A stretch of DNA of 64,000 nucleotides from Asterella californica (GCA_036924285.1 JAYKYS010000006.1:20062001-20126000); one strand, 5' to 3'. Shown: positions 21,758-34,685, counted from the first letter of the stretch. Notes: a model not told the origin generated them from the letters alone. Translations and numbers: made by a program.

Positions 21758-22020
21758 TCCATTGCATAATGCCTCACAGCGAGAAAGATAGACGTGTGAG
21801 GTGAGACAATGTTGAGGAATACTGGATTATCAAGGGAGGGGCTCTTTTTGACCGTGAATATCGTGTTTGTGATGATGAACTGCGGGAATGGTTTCCCTTG
21901 TTTGCCAAAGCAGCGAAGGAGATGTCTGATATCAAAGAAGTTCGGGTAGTCTTTGATAATGACCATGAACTGCTTGGGTGTATCGCTGCTGCATTTTCTG
22001 AGAAAATCATCAAGAAGTAA
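21758..22020 (+). pseudogene. Coding-like exon of unknown gene, one in-frame TGA
   Basis: A pyrimidine-rich run ending TTTGCAG (to 21757) looks like a splice acceptor. The frame from ATG 21769 reads MPHSEKDRRVR, then TGA (21802-21804), then an uninterrupted stretch including EEYWIIKGGALF and REWFPLFAKAAKEM to TAA at 22018. Its composition looks like real protein. No family was recognised. Confidence 0.3.
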
Positions 22021-22208
22021 CGTTATCAAGTTTACAGAGAGTTGGCGATGATCTTGGGATATGGAGATCGCTAAGTACTGCCATCTTGCCTTGAGGAAGC
22101 CATGAAGTCTGAGCTAAGTGAAGAATCATAGATTTTTATTGGCTTCTTGTCTTAGGACTGAAATTATCTGTCCCTTGTAGTGGAAAGTGTGCTCTTCGGT
22201 AGATGCTT

Positions 22209-22377
22209 GAACTTTGTTGCTCTCAGTGACAGGTTTGAAATTTTTGTTTTAGAACTTGTTATATTATCGACGTGAGCTCTTTTTGGTTGCTGCCTGAACT
22301 TTGCTGCTCTCAGTGACAGGTTTGAAATTTTTGTAACTTGTTTACTGTCGGCATGAGCTCTTTCTGATTGCTGTTGT
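22209..22377. repeat. Two-copy tandem repeat, period about 87 bp
   Basis: 22209-22295 and 22296-22377 each begin GAACTTTG(T/C)TGCTCTCAG, run through GACAGGTTTGAAATTTTTGT and end GAGCTCTTTYTGRTTGCTG. The copies differ by substitutions and a small indel. Confidence 0.85.
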
Positions 22378-24540
22378 TTCACGGGACTGGGAATTTCCGG
22401 CTTAGCTTCTGATCCGTGGTTGATTTATAATTCGCTTTATGATGGAATGGTTTGGACGTTAGGCATTCATTTCTGCACTCGGGTTAGCCGGTCCAGGAGC
22501 TTCTTAGCTCCTGCGAAAGACCACCCCAGTCAGGGACTATGTGGATTCAACTCCCAGTTATCTTCTCTGTTATCTCTAAGGTCTCAACAAACTACTACAC
22601 TAATGAAACCAAAGAGTCTTCCAACCCCGAATGAAAGTAATAGAGAATACATAAAAACTTGAGTTACATATGTACATAAAACCATTATGTATTCTTGAGC
22701 ATATAACACTCAATCATGTTAGAAATGAAACATACATCTGATGTAAGCTTCCACCTCCAAGTGAAAGGTGAGATCATCTATGAAAGTATTGGCTAGTGCA
22801 AAAATTACAGTGTCAAAAGATGAAAATAGTTGATCAGAAATGAAGCTGATGAGTGCAGAAGAAGCTATTGATAACTCTGTATACTGATGATTGACGAGGT
22901 ATACTGGTGATTGACCCATAGTGTACTGCATTCCTGCAAAGAATATTTATATAGCCTTGATTAGTTTCGAGCATAGCATAGTGAAAATACTAAAATAATA
23001 TAAGTATTATCATTCCTGCTGAAATACGAGAGAAAATGAAAATAGTTTGGTAGTATTGACCAATGAGCTTGATCAATGTCCAGATTTTTTTTCTGAAGCT
23101 CGTCTTTCCAATCAGATGTACGACGCACAAGAACTCGATTGAAAGCAAGTCATTGTCGAACTGTGGTATCGTTCTATTGACATTTTCTTCTCATAATCAT
23201 CTCTCTACGGATATTCTCGTTCCAATCTAAGGCTGCACACGCAAGCCGGGCCAAGCGTGACTGATCCCAATGAATCCTCTTCGTCGTAAACTTATTATCA
23301 CTGAATGAAATGTCTCATTCATGAAGTTCTCCCGATGTCGGAGTGTGATCCGTCTACCTAAGAAAGCGTCGGGCTTCTGGCTGTGGTTGTTTACTCAAGA
23401 GGTTGGCTTTCAGGTCACAACAGAGGCTATAAACACTCACACAGGTGTGTAGGATCCTCTAATATGCTCAAAAGCGAAATTTAGGTCTAACTAGTAGTAA
23501 TAGGTTTAGGCGGTGAACTTTGACACTCAAGGAGAGGAAAACTATGAAGGTTTAGACTTCTAAACTTCCCCTACATGTAAATAAGGTCCTACTGAACACA
23601 CACACGAAGTTTCACTCTGAGATCAAATTCTAGCACCGAGATGTTGACAGAAAAGTTCTGAGTAAGAAAATTATGGCAATTTTTGGTACCCAGATTTCAA
23701 CCTAGAACAGAAGATTGGCTCGATGAATTTCAAATATTCTCACAGTATTTGAAGTCTACAGGATGCTGAACATCCCTGTGAAGTTGGGACTCCTGAGTGT
23801 ACACAGAACTCCAGATCTCCTCCTCTGAAGTCACTGCTCTAGATTAAGAGCTTTTCAGACCCCCTCAGCTTCAGCGGCCGCCCTGAATTACTCAGTCGCT
23901 CAATCGATATGAAACTTTTTGGGAAATCGTAGCCCTGCTGGCAGAGAACACAACCTCGAAGTTTTGAAGCAATTTTCTCAAATCTGCTACGAGTGACACT
24001 GAAAACCCTTAATCCAACAAAAGTGATTCAATTCTAGCACAATTCGAACTTCAATTGGTCATAACTTCCTCTTTATTGCCTCAAATCGATCGAAAATTTC
24101 ACTGGAAGTGCTTGGAATGACGAGCTCTCTCTCCCTGTGCTCTCAGATTTTGAAGATCCCCCACCAATTGCTCGAAATCCACTCTAGAGCTCTGTTTCTA
24201 AACTTAGAGTTTTACAAAAGATAAAAATGGACCAATGGGAATTCATAGCTCCACTTGACTGTTCTTTTGTGTCTTAACTACCTGGTAACTTATCTACACT
24301 CATAGGCTACCACGTCAAGCCCCCTAGAGTGCCAGCATAAAATTTAAACTACCTAAAATGACACGCAGCCCCCGAAAAATAACTTAAAACAGCTAGAAAG
24401 CGTGCATGGACGACACGCAAATACAACCCATGAGCTTAAGCCCTATCAACATGATAATCAATCTACTAAGACTCAAAATAGTGTTAACATTGTATGCAAA
24501 GGTGTCAAACATATACATAAAGGACTAGAAGTAATATGAG
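22378..24540. other. Non-coding stretch, no feature recognised
   Basis: No open frame here shows a recognisable motif. The region probably contains diverged downstream sequence of the transposase-like remnant at 24541-25420, but its catalytic block was not found. Confidence 0.4.
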
Positions 24541-25420
24541 CTAACTTCTAGAACTCCTAAACTCAAGCGTCGGAGTAGAAGCCAAGCATGTAGCCGTCAA
24601 GTAGAGCGACACCGAGCTTTCGTGTAATAATGCATCTTCAACCACGTGAAATGCTTCTCCAGAAATGCTGACATCGCAAGATGTGTACGACCTCCAAGTG
24701 AGAACCGAGCTCTTCGTTAGCTCTAGACACACATTGTCGATCACCAGGGAGAATATGGCAGCTGGAGTGATCTCCCTTCCAGTGTGATGCCGCAGTCAAG
24801 ATCTCCATCTCTCCCGACACAAAAATCATCTGGTGTCCATTGTCACAAGTGAACTTCAGCTGCCAACACTGGAGGTAAGGGGTGATAGCTGGAGCTAGAC
24901 AATAAAGAAGACATCCTTGACGAGGACACTTCGGCCGGAAGACCTCACAAAATTCTACAATCTTTGCTCGACCTCATAAACCGTACTTAGCCTCTTTGTG
25001 TTCTCGAGGTGTAGTCTCGATGTCAACAAGCTCATCCTCCTCCAACCCATCCAACGGATCATCACAAGGTCCGACATGGTGCTGATTGTCTTGAATCATA
25101 ACGTGACTATCCTCTACATTATCTACAACCATATCCTCAACTAGCTCTATGTCATCGACATCAGCAGGCTCGACTTTCGTAACATGATCAACACGTCCTC
25201 TCTCCAAACCTTCTATAGGTTCAGACCCTCCGTCCAACAACCACCTTAGACATTGAGCATGTGTGACGGTAGGACCTAATCCATGATGCAACCGATTATA
25301 AGAATCCAGTATGTCTTTGGGTATTCCGAATAACTTGGGAGGTATCCGGCCGTCTCCTACGGTGATAGTTGATCTCGTCACTAGCGAACTGCCCCCAACG
25401 TCTCTCCGCCATAGAGACAA
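24541..25420 (-). pseudogene. Decayed DDE-transposase-like gene, copy 2 (N-terminal part)
   Basis: On the minus strand, 25420-24974 encodes an N-terminal block with LGPTVTHAQCLRWLL and a long acidic stretch. It is followed by 24970-24640 with CPRQGC, TCDNGHQMIF and SGEMEI. Both blocks line up with copy 1 (GPGAGHAAMFRFLF, and the C/H block ending EMEI), so the two loci are paralogues in the same orientation. The catalytic block seen in copy 1 is missing here, so this copy is truncated or its later exons are unrecognisable. Confidence 0.4.
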
Positions 25421-27319
25421 CTAGTATAAGAGAAAAAAACCAAATTCAATTTACCGTGTAGATACTAAATACATTATGTGTCTTGCTTCATGACTTCTTG
25501 TCCTCCATATACTATTATACTAATGCATCAATAAAACAAAAACTACAAAAAATATCCAACTTCAAACCCTAGACAGAAGAAAAAAAAAGCAGAGCAAAAA
25601 TACAAATAGCAACAGAAATCATGAAAGCAAGCTCATGGGTGTAAATACATGTCTCAAGAACAAATAAATGTGTAAATTACCTCCACCTTTCTCACAGAAA
25701 TATACTCCAAATTAGTTCCTCAAATCTGCAAAGAGCTCACAAAGTATTGAATTTAGTCATATTACATAAAACATTCTAGATGTCTAAACTAGGTGCGAGT
25801 AAAGACACTACTTAGCTTAGGATCAGAAAAGTTACCCTGAGAGAGGAGGAGGTCAGCAACTTCTTTGTGCAAGTGCACAATGAGGATTCAAGAGAGAGAG
25901 AGGAGAAGAAAGACCTCACCTTCTCTTGCTTGGTCACGAGAGAGGAGGAGCTGTCAGTAAACTAAAGTCCTATAGCTGACAGGGTCTCCCAAGAGGAAAG
26001 GACAGTCACTAGAGCACAACCCCTGACGTAGTACAATGTCCTTCAAGCTGTCCTTGTTTCAGGACAGCTGCCCAAATGGAAAATGAATTCAACTTTTGAA
26101 AATAGACTGTCCGTCTTACATGATTGACTGAGAGCATTTTGGCTCCCTTAGACTCTGTAGTAGCCGGAAAATGTTTTTGACTTTCTAGAAATGTAGTGCA
26201 TCCAAACTGCTGTCAGACGATACTAAACTTACATGAAATGACTCAGTAAAGGTGAAGGAAATTATTTCGCATTTTCTCTAGGTTACCCAGATTTCACATT
26301 TTTCTCTACTCGTTCTTGAAAAGTGAAGACTCTGGGTAACCCAGATCCTATGTACTTGGTGGCGGGGTTTAAACTACCCGTGCCCCCGTCAGACACGCGC
26401 TTGGACTCTCACACGCGCCCTCGCACGCTTAAGTAGTTCCATTACTACAAAAGTGCACAGGAACGCTCCTTGAGTCTTGGTCCTCCGGGACTGACCGTGC
26501 ACGATCTTACCGATCAAAACTTACATGCATAGTCATATCTAACTCAGGCTGTGTTTAACGAAATGTGGTCAGTCTTTATTCGTTTTCTCCATATTAGAGC
26601 AACATCGAACTGAACATTTCTCATGTGTCGTCCGTTAGTGGAAAAGATACAGAAATCTTCTTCTTTAGTCTCCCGTAGCAACTGTCGATCCTCCTAAGTC
26701 TCCCGAAGTTGAAAATGTCTTCCTCGGTCTCCTACCGGCTGGGGGGTAGGTAACGACTGTGGTAAGTCAGTAACTACGTCTCAGATGGTCAAAATGACAG
26801 TACGTAGTATATTTGAAGGTGCTTGTAATTGTAGGTCACCAGGAATGAGTTGACGGGTGTAGTCTTCGCGCAAGACTGTGTAGCAATAATTTTGAAAGAG
26901 GATGAATCTGTCTTACGTAGGTGCAGGTGCTTCGGCAAGACGTTTTGCAGCATCTGATGTAGCCATGGCTTTTAAGAAATTTATCCTCTCAGCAACCTCA
27001 ATAGAGACCCCGATGTGCGAGTCCGCAAAAACAATGAGAACGTCCGAAAAGCTTAATCTTCTCTATCGTTGCGGTGAGCAGCCGCTCTTGAACTTCAGCT
27101 GGGATATTCGAAAGCAGTGCTCCCTGTAGTGACAATAGCGGGTTGAAGCTCTGAAGCAGCAATGGCAGACAATGCTCAAGAATGGTTCGATAATAACGAA
27201 TATGTTGATTTTCGATAGAATTCAATTTCCTTATAGAGAAGATGACAATTTCAACGTTCCAGCTGACATGCGAGATCAAGAAAGTGTCATGGAGCCTAGC
27301 CCGTGACAGAGATGACGAC
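25421..27319. other. Non-coding stretch, no feature recognised
   Basis: Mostly AT-rich, with a GC-richer block at about 26340-26500. Open frames at 26902-27129 (plus) and 26998-27390 (minus) overlap each other and show no known motif. The 3' end may include the terminal repeat of the MULE that follows, but no matching inverted copy was found. Confidence 0.35.
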
Positions 27320-29565
27320 AGACGATGCTTCCTGTTGAGAAGAGGGATGTATCTCTGATGGGAAAGACCTTCGCTGAGTTGCAACTGCAAGCTGCTCGAA
27401 TCAAGCTAGGTGCATTGTTTGAATCGATGGAAGAGTTCCAATTTGCCTTTGATTGTTGGTCGGTGTTCAACTCATGCATTAACAAGCACTGGAAAACTCG
27501 AGAATCTTATATCTTACCCGTGTATATATGGTTTTCTCCTCAAGAAAGATCCTTCGAACAGCAAGCGATGCGGTAAAATTATGGATCATGCATCAGATAA
27601 GGAGAATCTAACGCTTAACCTAGAACATAGAACATTTTCCCAGTTCACCCAACGTCAAGCATCTCAAAGCTGTGTAGTTGGAGATACAGATTTGAACCAG
27701 ACGCCAGTGGAGGAAGAGCAAAGATTCAACTTGGGAATAAGACTGAAGAAGGCACGGAAAGTATCTCAGTCAGGTGCGTGCGATCAAAATATTCGTTATT
27801 TATCAGCGGGACCATTTCATAGATCAATTTCAGAGTCAGGCACCGAGGAGGTTGGATGTGGAGATGGGAGTTTGAAAGAAAAAGGAACCGAGTTTGACGT
27901 AGAGTGTGTACAGAGATGCGAGTGGAGGGTTCGATGCCGACGTCATTTGAAGTCTGGAGAGTTTTATATTACTATATGCAACTTGCATCACACTTGTCTT
28001 GGTCATTTGCATAGTTGGCGTGGTCCTTGTCAAAATTCTCAACATCTCGCAGTTCTGATGTGTAACCGAGTTATCATTGATCCAAATGTTCAATGTGGAA
28101 AGCTGGTGAATGATTTTCGTCAGACGTTTGCACTCTGTATCAAGCTGCATTCAGAATGAGAGAGAGTTCGAGACTGGATTCAAGGCTGTCATACGAGATC
28201 ATTTCATGCCATTCTTGCTCTATGCCATCACATGAAGGAAGTAGATCCGGAATGTGTTGTGGAATATTGTACGTGGCCTGGTTCTAGAATTTTCCAACGT
28301 ATTTTTGTGTGTCTGTCTGCATGTCAAAATGCATTCCAGTTTTCTCAGAAAGTTATCACTCTAGATGTATGCCACACAAAGAACAAAATTCCCTGCTCAA
28401 ATTTTTACAGCTAGTTGCTCTGATGAGAACAACCAGTCGATTATTCTATGCTTCGCGGTGGCGGGTAGTGAAGACGAGGAGACTTGGTCCTGGTTCTGTT
28501 CTCTACTTAGACAAAGTATTACAAGAATAGACCAGAAGAATATCGTCATACTCTCAGACCGCTGTAAGGGATCGTTGAATGCTACGAAATGCATATTTTT
28601 GGAGTGTCTTCACGGACATTGCGCTCAGCATCTCAGGATGAATGTGAAGGCGCGTTATGGTAACAAGCCGAGATTGTATTTGTGAGTTGCGTGTATGCTC
28701 GAAAAAAAAGAAAGTAAGTACCACATTCATTTGTTTGCTTGCTGATGCATTTTCTACTACTTCATTTATTCACTGTTGTGGATTGTGTTCCGAAGCTAAC
28801 GTTATCTCACCTCCTGCAGATTCAATCTGTTATTAGATAACTTGGCCAGCAGTGGACGTAATGGATTCCTAGCAGCAGAGTACATCCGGAAGATACCTCC
28901 ACATCTCTGGACTCGATGTATGTTTCCTCTTTCTCGGTATGAGAAGGTGACGTCAAATGTTGCAGAGTCAATCAATGCTGCTCTGAAGACGATTAGAGAG
29001 TTTGCTCCTTTTCGGATAGTTTGTAATTGTGGACTTACATGATGGGTACATTTTTCGAAGCGAAACTTGGCTGCTCGAATGTATGGAGCACTCACTTTGT
29101 TTGCACAGATCTGGTTCGATGAGAATGAAAAGATGTGTGGTCAGTTCTTTTGTCACGTTTCGGATGATAACACAGCTCTGGTGCACAAGACGGGTGGGAG
29201 GGAGCAGTATGTGATACGTCATGACAATATGCCCAAGTGTGAATGTTTAGAACTTCAATAAATGTGTTGACCTTGTGCGCGTTCTATGATGTGGGATGCT
29301 GAGTTCACTAGAGATCTTATGTGCCATATGCATTCTGTATGGTTCACAAAGACGATACAACGAATATATGAAAAGTCACTTCCGCCTCTAGTTACAATTG
29401 ACCTTATGTTATGTTTTGAGTGTGCTGCTCCTCCAGTTGCAAGAAGAAAGGGTAGACATCGAGTTGTTCGAATCCATACAGGAGGTACGCAAGTAAGGAT
29501 AAGTGATAGAACATCATCTATGACTGAGTTGGAATACCGGTCGACGAGGACCCGGTGCACTTGAG
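27320..29565 (+). pseudogene. MuDR-like (MULE) transposase remnant
   Basis: Pieces in three plus-strand frames are in family order. FESMEEFQFAFDCWSV lies near 27418 and a MuDR-type CEWRVRCRR...CNLHHTC block near 27917-27995. A catalytic region follows, with ITLDVCHTKN (first Asp, 28350), DENNQSIILCFAVAGSEDEE near 28420 and ILSDRCKG (second Asp, 28550), then HGHCAQHLRMN. After a likely intron (about 28695-28820, GTAAGT to CCTGCAG) comes VTSNVAESINAALK near 28950, and then a SWIM-like C-x-C region near 29240. Stops and frameshifts in several places make it non-functional. No terminal inverted repeats were found. Confidence 0.7.
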
Positions 29566-30477
29566 TCACATGCTATCTACTCTGTCAACTCAGACAAACA
29601 TTGAAGCAAACATACACATCAGCGTACCTAGTTCAGGCTCGGTGAGACCCTCGCGTGCAAAGTCTGTTCCGGGTTCTCGATAACAACGAATGTGAGTATG
29701 TCATACACTTGAGCACAACAAGCGAACTTGTCCACAAAGTCAACATTTGAGAGCTACAGTTGTGGACGACCGCATGATCCAATGGTGGATAATTTGCAAC
29801 ACACGGATCAGTTGCAAGAGCATGAAGTTGTTAGTCGCTCTGGAATATCGAATTGGCCCAGTGGTAGACAATATAGAATCTACCGATCATTGAGAATCAT
29901 CAAGAAGTCATCACTTCGAGGTCTCTATTGACGGAGAACTAGATCAAGTACTTGTATCTGAGTATGAAGATGACTCAGATGGTGATTCTGAGTCGATAGC
30001 GGTATGACATTGATTACGAGTCAGATGATTTCTTTTCATTTTAAATGGTGATGGTGATCACATCATCCTGTACCTTTTGTACTAGCTTTAGTTAACTTGA
30101 CTTCTTAAGTTGAGCATTACAGTAGCAGACTATCTCATTGTGACAGCTTTAGTACATGTATATTGCTTGGTCGAATTCGGCTACTTGTATGTTCTATAAA
30201 GGAGTTTGCACTTCCTGGTGTGTCTAGTTCACTCTATACAAATATTTCTTATCAAAGAATAGCAACGTCATGCAAGACCAAGAACACATTGGAGCTCCCT
30301 CGGGCATGCATAAAATGTTGTAAACCCACGCTTCAGAGTTCACTTTTTACCCTCGTTCTATATAAGAAATATAATAGCTCAACGGGAATCAAAAATATGC
30401 CAAAGTATATGAGAACATCGGCTGAGAGTTGCTACCTCGTCTTTTGGACATAGCTTTCCCGTTGATGAATGACTAAA
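29566..30477. other. Sequence between the MULE remnant and the GA-rich repeats
   Basis: No gene recognised. Short frames at 29728-29931 and 30163-30453 could be decayed MULE 3' sequence but show no motif. Confidence 0.35.
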
Positions 30478-30600
30478 GGAGGAGAGAGGCATAAGAGAGG
30501 AGAGAGTTCAGGGAGAGGGAGAGGAGAGAGTTCGGAGAGAGCGAGAGGAGAGAGTGCAGCGAGAGGGAGAGGAGAAAGAGAGCACATATTCGAATAGAAG
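30478..30600 (+). repeat. GA-rich purine minisatellite
   Basis: Purine-rich sequence made of imperfect repeats such as GAGAGGGAGAGGAGAGAGT, about 30 bases per unit. Confidence 0.8.
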
Positions 30601-30905
30601 AGTGGATGAGAGAGTAGATTTTAGAAGGAGTGAGTGTGTGTGAGTTTTTGGTGTGAGTTTTATTGATTATTGAGTTGTTTTAAAATCGAGCTATCTACTC
30701 TGAGCGATTTAAACTTCAAATCGCTGTGATGAAAACGAGAGGAGTTGGCCGAGGTCGAGGTAGGAGTGGAGTCCCAAGAGAGAGGAGAGTACGAAGAGGA
30801 GAGTCATGTAAGTTAATAATCATGTTTGAATGACGTGTTGTTAAATTTGAATGAGTGTTTGAACGAAGTGTTGTTAAATTTGAATGAGTTGATAAGTTAG
30901 AATTT

Positions 30906-31025
30906 GTTAGGGTTAGCGAAACAGAATGTTTCGATGTGTTATGCTTGTTAGGGTTAGCAAAACAAGATGTTTCGATGTTCAAGTGCTCGTTAGAGTTAGC
31001 GATACACGCCGTTTCACCGTGTTAG
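30906..31025 (+). repeat. Three-copy tandem repeat, period about 41 bp
   Basis: GTTAGGGTTAGCGAAACA-like units start at 30906, 30947 and 30989, each followed by a TGTTTCGATG-like stretch; the third is more diverged. Just upstream (30820-30890) another short phrase, GTTGTTAAATTTGAATGAG, is duplicated. Confidence 0.8.
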
Positions 31026-33319
31026 CGATTCGGTATAAGATTCACTGTGAAGCCTTGGTTTTTCGTTTTGTTAATTAATTGATTAGTTGTAAAGTAAATA
31101 AGAAGAATAGATGATAGAAGATAAACGATATGAGTAGAATAGTGTTAATTAGAAGTTTAGTGAAGAATCTCAGTTCTGGAGGAATTTATCGAATCTATGG
31201 AGACACTGAAAGATGATTTCTTCATTGATGAATTCCTCGGGCGAAGAGCTTTCTAACGATATGTTGTGCGAGGCAATCAGAGACCGAATGACGAAGTTAC
31301 AGCAGAAAAGAAGAATGTCAGTCGTCAGTCGTCAAGAGGAAAACCCTAACTTCGGCACGTGCGGGGAAAACCTATCGCGGGATATAAGCCAGGTAACAGT
31401 CATTTACTTTACTCTTTTAACTATTCCTAGAGCGAGCGATAGCAGGGCGCAGCGAGCCGCATTTTTCGAGCGCCGAAGTACATCAGTGACCGGCGAGGAA
31501 GCCAATTTGAGGGGAAGAACTCGATTACCGGCGAGGAAGGGATTACGGCGAAGAATCCGTTTGTGGCGAAGATCGTTGCAGTAATCCTAAGGATGCGAGG
31601 GATGCAGACGGCTAAGGCGCCGAGGCTCCGAGCCTTTGAAGTTAATCGAGCAGCTCTTCGCCGCTATGACAAGGAGCTCGAGGAAATGGGATTAGCGTTC
31701 CTCTTACTTCCTTGGTGGGGGATGGTCTCCTCCAAATTGGTGCATGAGTTGAAGGTCTGCAAGCAGCATCCGGCCGATGATCACTATGGGCGACCATGTA
31801 ACTGGACCGAAGCTCACTGGTCCGGTGTCTTGGGAATTGACGATGCAGGTCGGGAAGGTGACCTTCTTTTTGATACCACGTCTGCCGCTGCTTCGCCCGA
31901 AGCAGTGAAGAACTTCCCGAATCTTTTCAAGGAATTGCCTCTAGGGAGGAACGGCTACCGAACGAGCGATTACTTCGACCCGAAGAAGAGAGAAGTAGCC
32001 GATGCGATTATGGCGATCTTCAGGCCAAGAAGAACGACATACATGTCGAATTGGCAAATCAATTTCATCGAGCAGCAATTTCATTCCATCTTTCTCTGAC
32101 GAAGAAGGATTTGGATGACATGCGCGGGCAACGAAACAGGTATCAGGACACTGTCGCCGCCATGACGAAGGAAGTGGAGGATCTGAAGCAGCGCGTCATC
32201 AAAGCTGAGGAGCTGAGCGCTCAACTCCGGGGTAGGATCGAGCCAATCGGCGAAGAACTACTTCGCCGTTGAGATGGATGCCGAAGAGTCACGATTTCTT
32301 CGTCAAGTTAGAGAGGAGTTCTTAGCTGCAGATGCGGAGGGTACTTCAGCTAAGAACCGGGTAGCTAGGCTAGGCCAGCGAGTAATTAGGGAGCTTAGGG
32401 AGGTTAGAGCAACCGTAGAGTTCTCAGTTTGCGAGATAGGTAGAGAGCTAGCGTTAGGAAGCGGTGTTGTTCCTGGTGTCGTTTCGGACACAGGACCTTC
32501 ATCCGACGGGCCAGAAGTACTCTCGACTTCTTAGGAAGAAGATCCGTCATCTTCGGGAAAATCTGTATATAAGCGTTGTGTTGTTCGTATTCAGGACCTC
32601 TATGTGTTTTATCATTTTTGAGTTTTCTATTTCCTGAGTTTGCGGAGCCATTGAGTGTTTTGTCTTCTTCGGGGATTTACCTACGAAGTATCGTAGTTTG
32701 TTGTGGTAGGAATTAGTCTGGGTGCCGAAGGATTTGCTGTCGACATTTGAAATCAGAGTAGAACGTTTACGGCGAGGACTGAGAATAGACCAGCATCTGC
32801 AAAGTTATTTTCCTGCGAAGACGTTTTTGGGCGAAGTTGACTTCGGAGGAAGTTGTTCTTTGGTGGAACACTTAGGAAGGAGTTCATTCTGGTACTTCGA
32901 CGGAAGAAGAGTCTTCTTTGCCAGAGTTTTCCGAGGGCAGTAGTAGTGAAAGTAACTTAGTGTGAAGATACTTAGCGTTTATGGTGTTAGAGGCTACCTA
33001 GTAGCACTTCAGCAATACTTCCTCGTGTGACATTTCCGTCCGTGGCTCTGTTTCTCTGTTGTTCATCTGTTTCTTGAGGTCCCTGACCTGTTCAGTACAT
33101 GTTATGTTTATTTGTCAGGATTGTCAACTCTGTCTTGTTGGATAGACCTGAGTTTGATCTCTACCGGGACTGATTTCTGTCCGTGAGAATAAAAGACAAC
33201 TATAAAGAATCACCTTTGTCACATGTTTACTACTTTTGGATGATCTTTACTTGCATCTCTGTGGGTTCGATCCTTAAATTACTACTTTCGAGCATCTTTT
33301 AGTTTTCTTGTGTGTTACA
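31020..33319 (+). repeat. 5' LTR of element C (left border approximate)
   Basis: The right end is set at TGTGTTACA (33319), 21 nt before the primer site. This is the same layout as in B, where LTR end ACA, a TATAG... spacer and TGGCGCC follow. Near the end, CTGTGGGTTCGATCC resembles the 3' ends of plant Tat/Athila LTRs. A TATA-like GGATATAAGCC lies at about 31380. CGAAG/CTTCG is heavily over-represented (about 22 occurrences by eye between 31470 and 32900). The left border may lie anywhere from about 30600 to 31200. Confidence 0.6.
31593..32534 (+). pseudogene. LTR-encoded protein gene of element C
   Basis: A sense-strand reading frame inside the LTR. The first part (ATG 31593 to 32099) has a globular N-terminus with LEEMGLAFLLLPWW and a later DYFDPKKREVADAI...FRPRRTTY region. 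It continues, after a frame change near 32060-32095, as a charged helical segment (to 32272). After another change near 32273 it is again charged and helical (to 32534). The DPKKR...F.P+.T.Y pattern and the coiled-coil tail correspond to the LTR gene of element B (EPKKR...LFPKKTRY). No known family or function was recognised. An LTR-borne sense gene shared by two families is unusual. Confidence 0.5.
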
Positions 33320-33340
33320 TATAGAAGACTGAATAAATTT

Positions 33341-33359
33341 TGGCGCCGCTGCCGGGGAT
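33341..33359 (+). other. Primer-binding site of element C
   Basis: TGGCGCCGCTGCCGGGGAT, the type I recall for plant Tat/Athila elements, attributed to a tRNA-Asp primer. It sits 21 nt after the LTR end. Confidence 0.85.
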
Positions 33360-33409
33360 GCGAATGCTGAAATTATCCAAGATCAGTGAACAGAAGTCCA
33401 GAGACATGT

Positions 33410-33736
33410 ATGTCAACGGGCAAGCCTGATCCTCATGGAAACGTGCAATCTGAGAGAGACAGGAGGCGAGAAAGACGAGCAGAATATCGAGAACAGATTA
33501 TGGAAGAAGCTCGTCGGTTAAAAGAAGAGCATAAGAAGAGAGAACGAGGTTGGAGAACACCTAACTCAAAAGAATGGAAGAGGAAGGAACCAAGCCTTGG
33601 TGAATCAAGTTCACCCCGGACACCAAAGTCATTACCCCCAACTCCTCTCGAATCTGCTCAGAGAGAACTTGACTTCGAAGAAGTTACCACTCGGTTAAGT
33701 GCTGAGACCGAACACCCAGAAAGTGAAGTAGGGTGG
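33410..33736 (+). pseudogene. gag: Element C gag, 5' part, cut by element B
   Basis: The frame starts at ATG 33410 (MSTGKPDPHGNVQSERD) and encodes a highly charged Arg/Glu-rich N-terminus similar in character to the start of B Gag. It is interrupted at 33736 by the insertion of B. The same phase continues at 60609 after the second GGTGG copy. The 128-codon frame that appears to end at 33772 is artificial, because its last codons belong to the LTR of B. Confidence 0.8.
33732..33736. other. Target-site duplication of element B, left copy
   Basis: GGTGG directly before the LTR start TGTAGTGACG. The matching GGTGG is at 60604-60608, directly after the other LTR end (CACCACA). Confidence 0.92.
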
Positions 33737-34685
33737 TGTAGTGACGCAGGATTTCTCCTTTTGCCCATTTAGTATACAAGATATCGTTCCCAAGTAACGC
33801 TGCTCTAAGTTCTAAGATCTGTTCAAACACACAAACACACGGGTCGTGCCTAGAAATCCCGTCTTCTCACAAAACCATACAAAACCACACGTCTTCCAGA
33901 CACGCCAAATAGTGCTCTGGAACTAGACAAACAACAACCAACTAAAATATCACACAATTATTCACAAAGAAGCGCGGGAAGACGATCTTCCTGCTTCCAG
34001 GTTGCTTCTTCCGGTCTTCTCGATATCGTCTTCCCGAAACGATTCTCGTCTTCTGGGGGTTCAACTCGTCTTCTCACACCTCCAGAAGGCTGTCCTGCTT
34101 CGCAGAAGTCGACTAGCAACGGTCGTTACACCTTATTCTCACACTCACATTCCAACGGGTTAGATAAATCACAGGGTGTATGCCCCCTGTAGCCTTCCCA
34201 GGCTTCTGCCTACGGAAGTTGTCTTCCTGCAGCACTACAACGACATTCACCTGCACGGAAGCTCAATAGAAGTCTCGGAAGCTCACTAGAAGAAGGTAAG
34301 AGGATGGGGAAGATGAGGGAAGATGGGGAAGAAGAGAAAATCCAAACAAGAGAAAACACGATGAAAAGAGTAAATTAAGATTCCGACAGGCTTCTAGTTC
34401 GGATCCTGACTAACAAGCCATCCCTGCTTGTAATAGTTTGGGGAGGAAGACAACAAACGTGAGTACTGTTGCACCGTCTTCTACTTGAGGATGTCGTCTT
34501 CTGTTGCGGGAAGAAGGCTTCTTTCTTCTTCACTTCGCTGCTCTGACTGCTCTGTCTTCTGGGATCCTTTACTCAGAAGACCGTTCGGACGTAGATCCCA
34601 AGTGCTCTACTGAACGAGTCAAGCTACACTTCCACAACTGCTGACAGTCACCGCCACTCAAGAAAAACACTTCCCATGCACAATT

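Noticed and set aside
22480..22565. Possible tRNA or SINE head (GGATTCAACTCCC)
   Set aside because: B-box-like phrase alone; no acceptor stem or A-box in the right place.
33737..33772. C-terminal end of the C gag frame in its left part
   Set aside because: These codons lie in the LTR of B and only appear joined because of the insertion.
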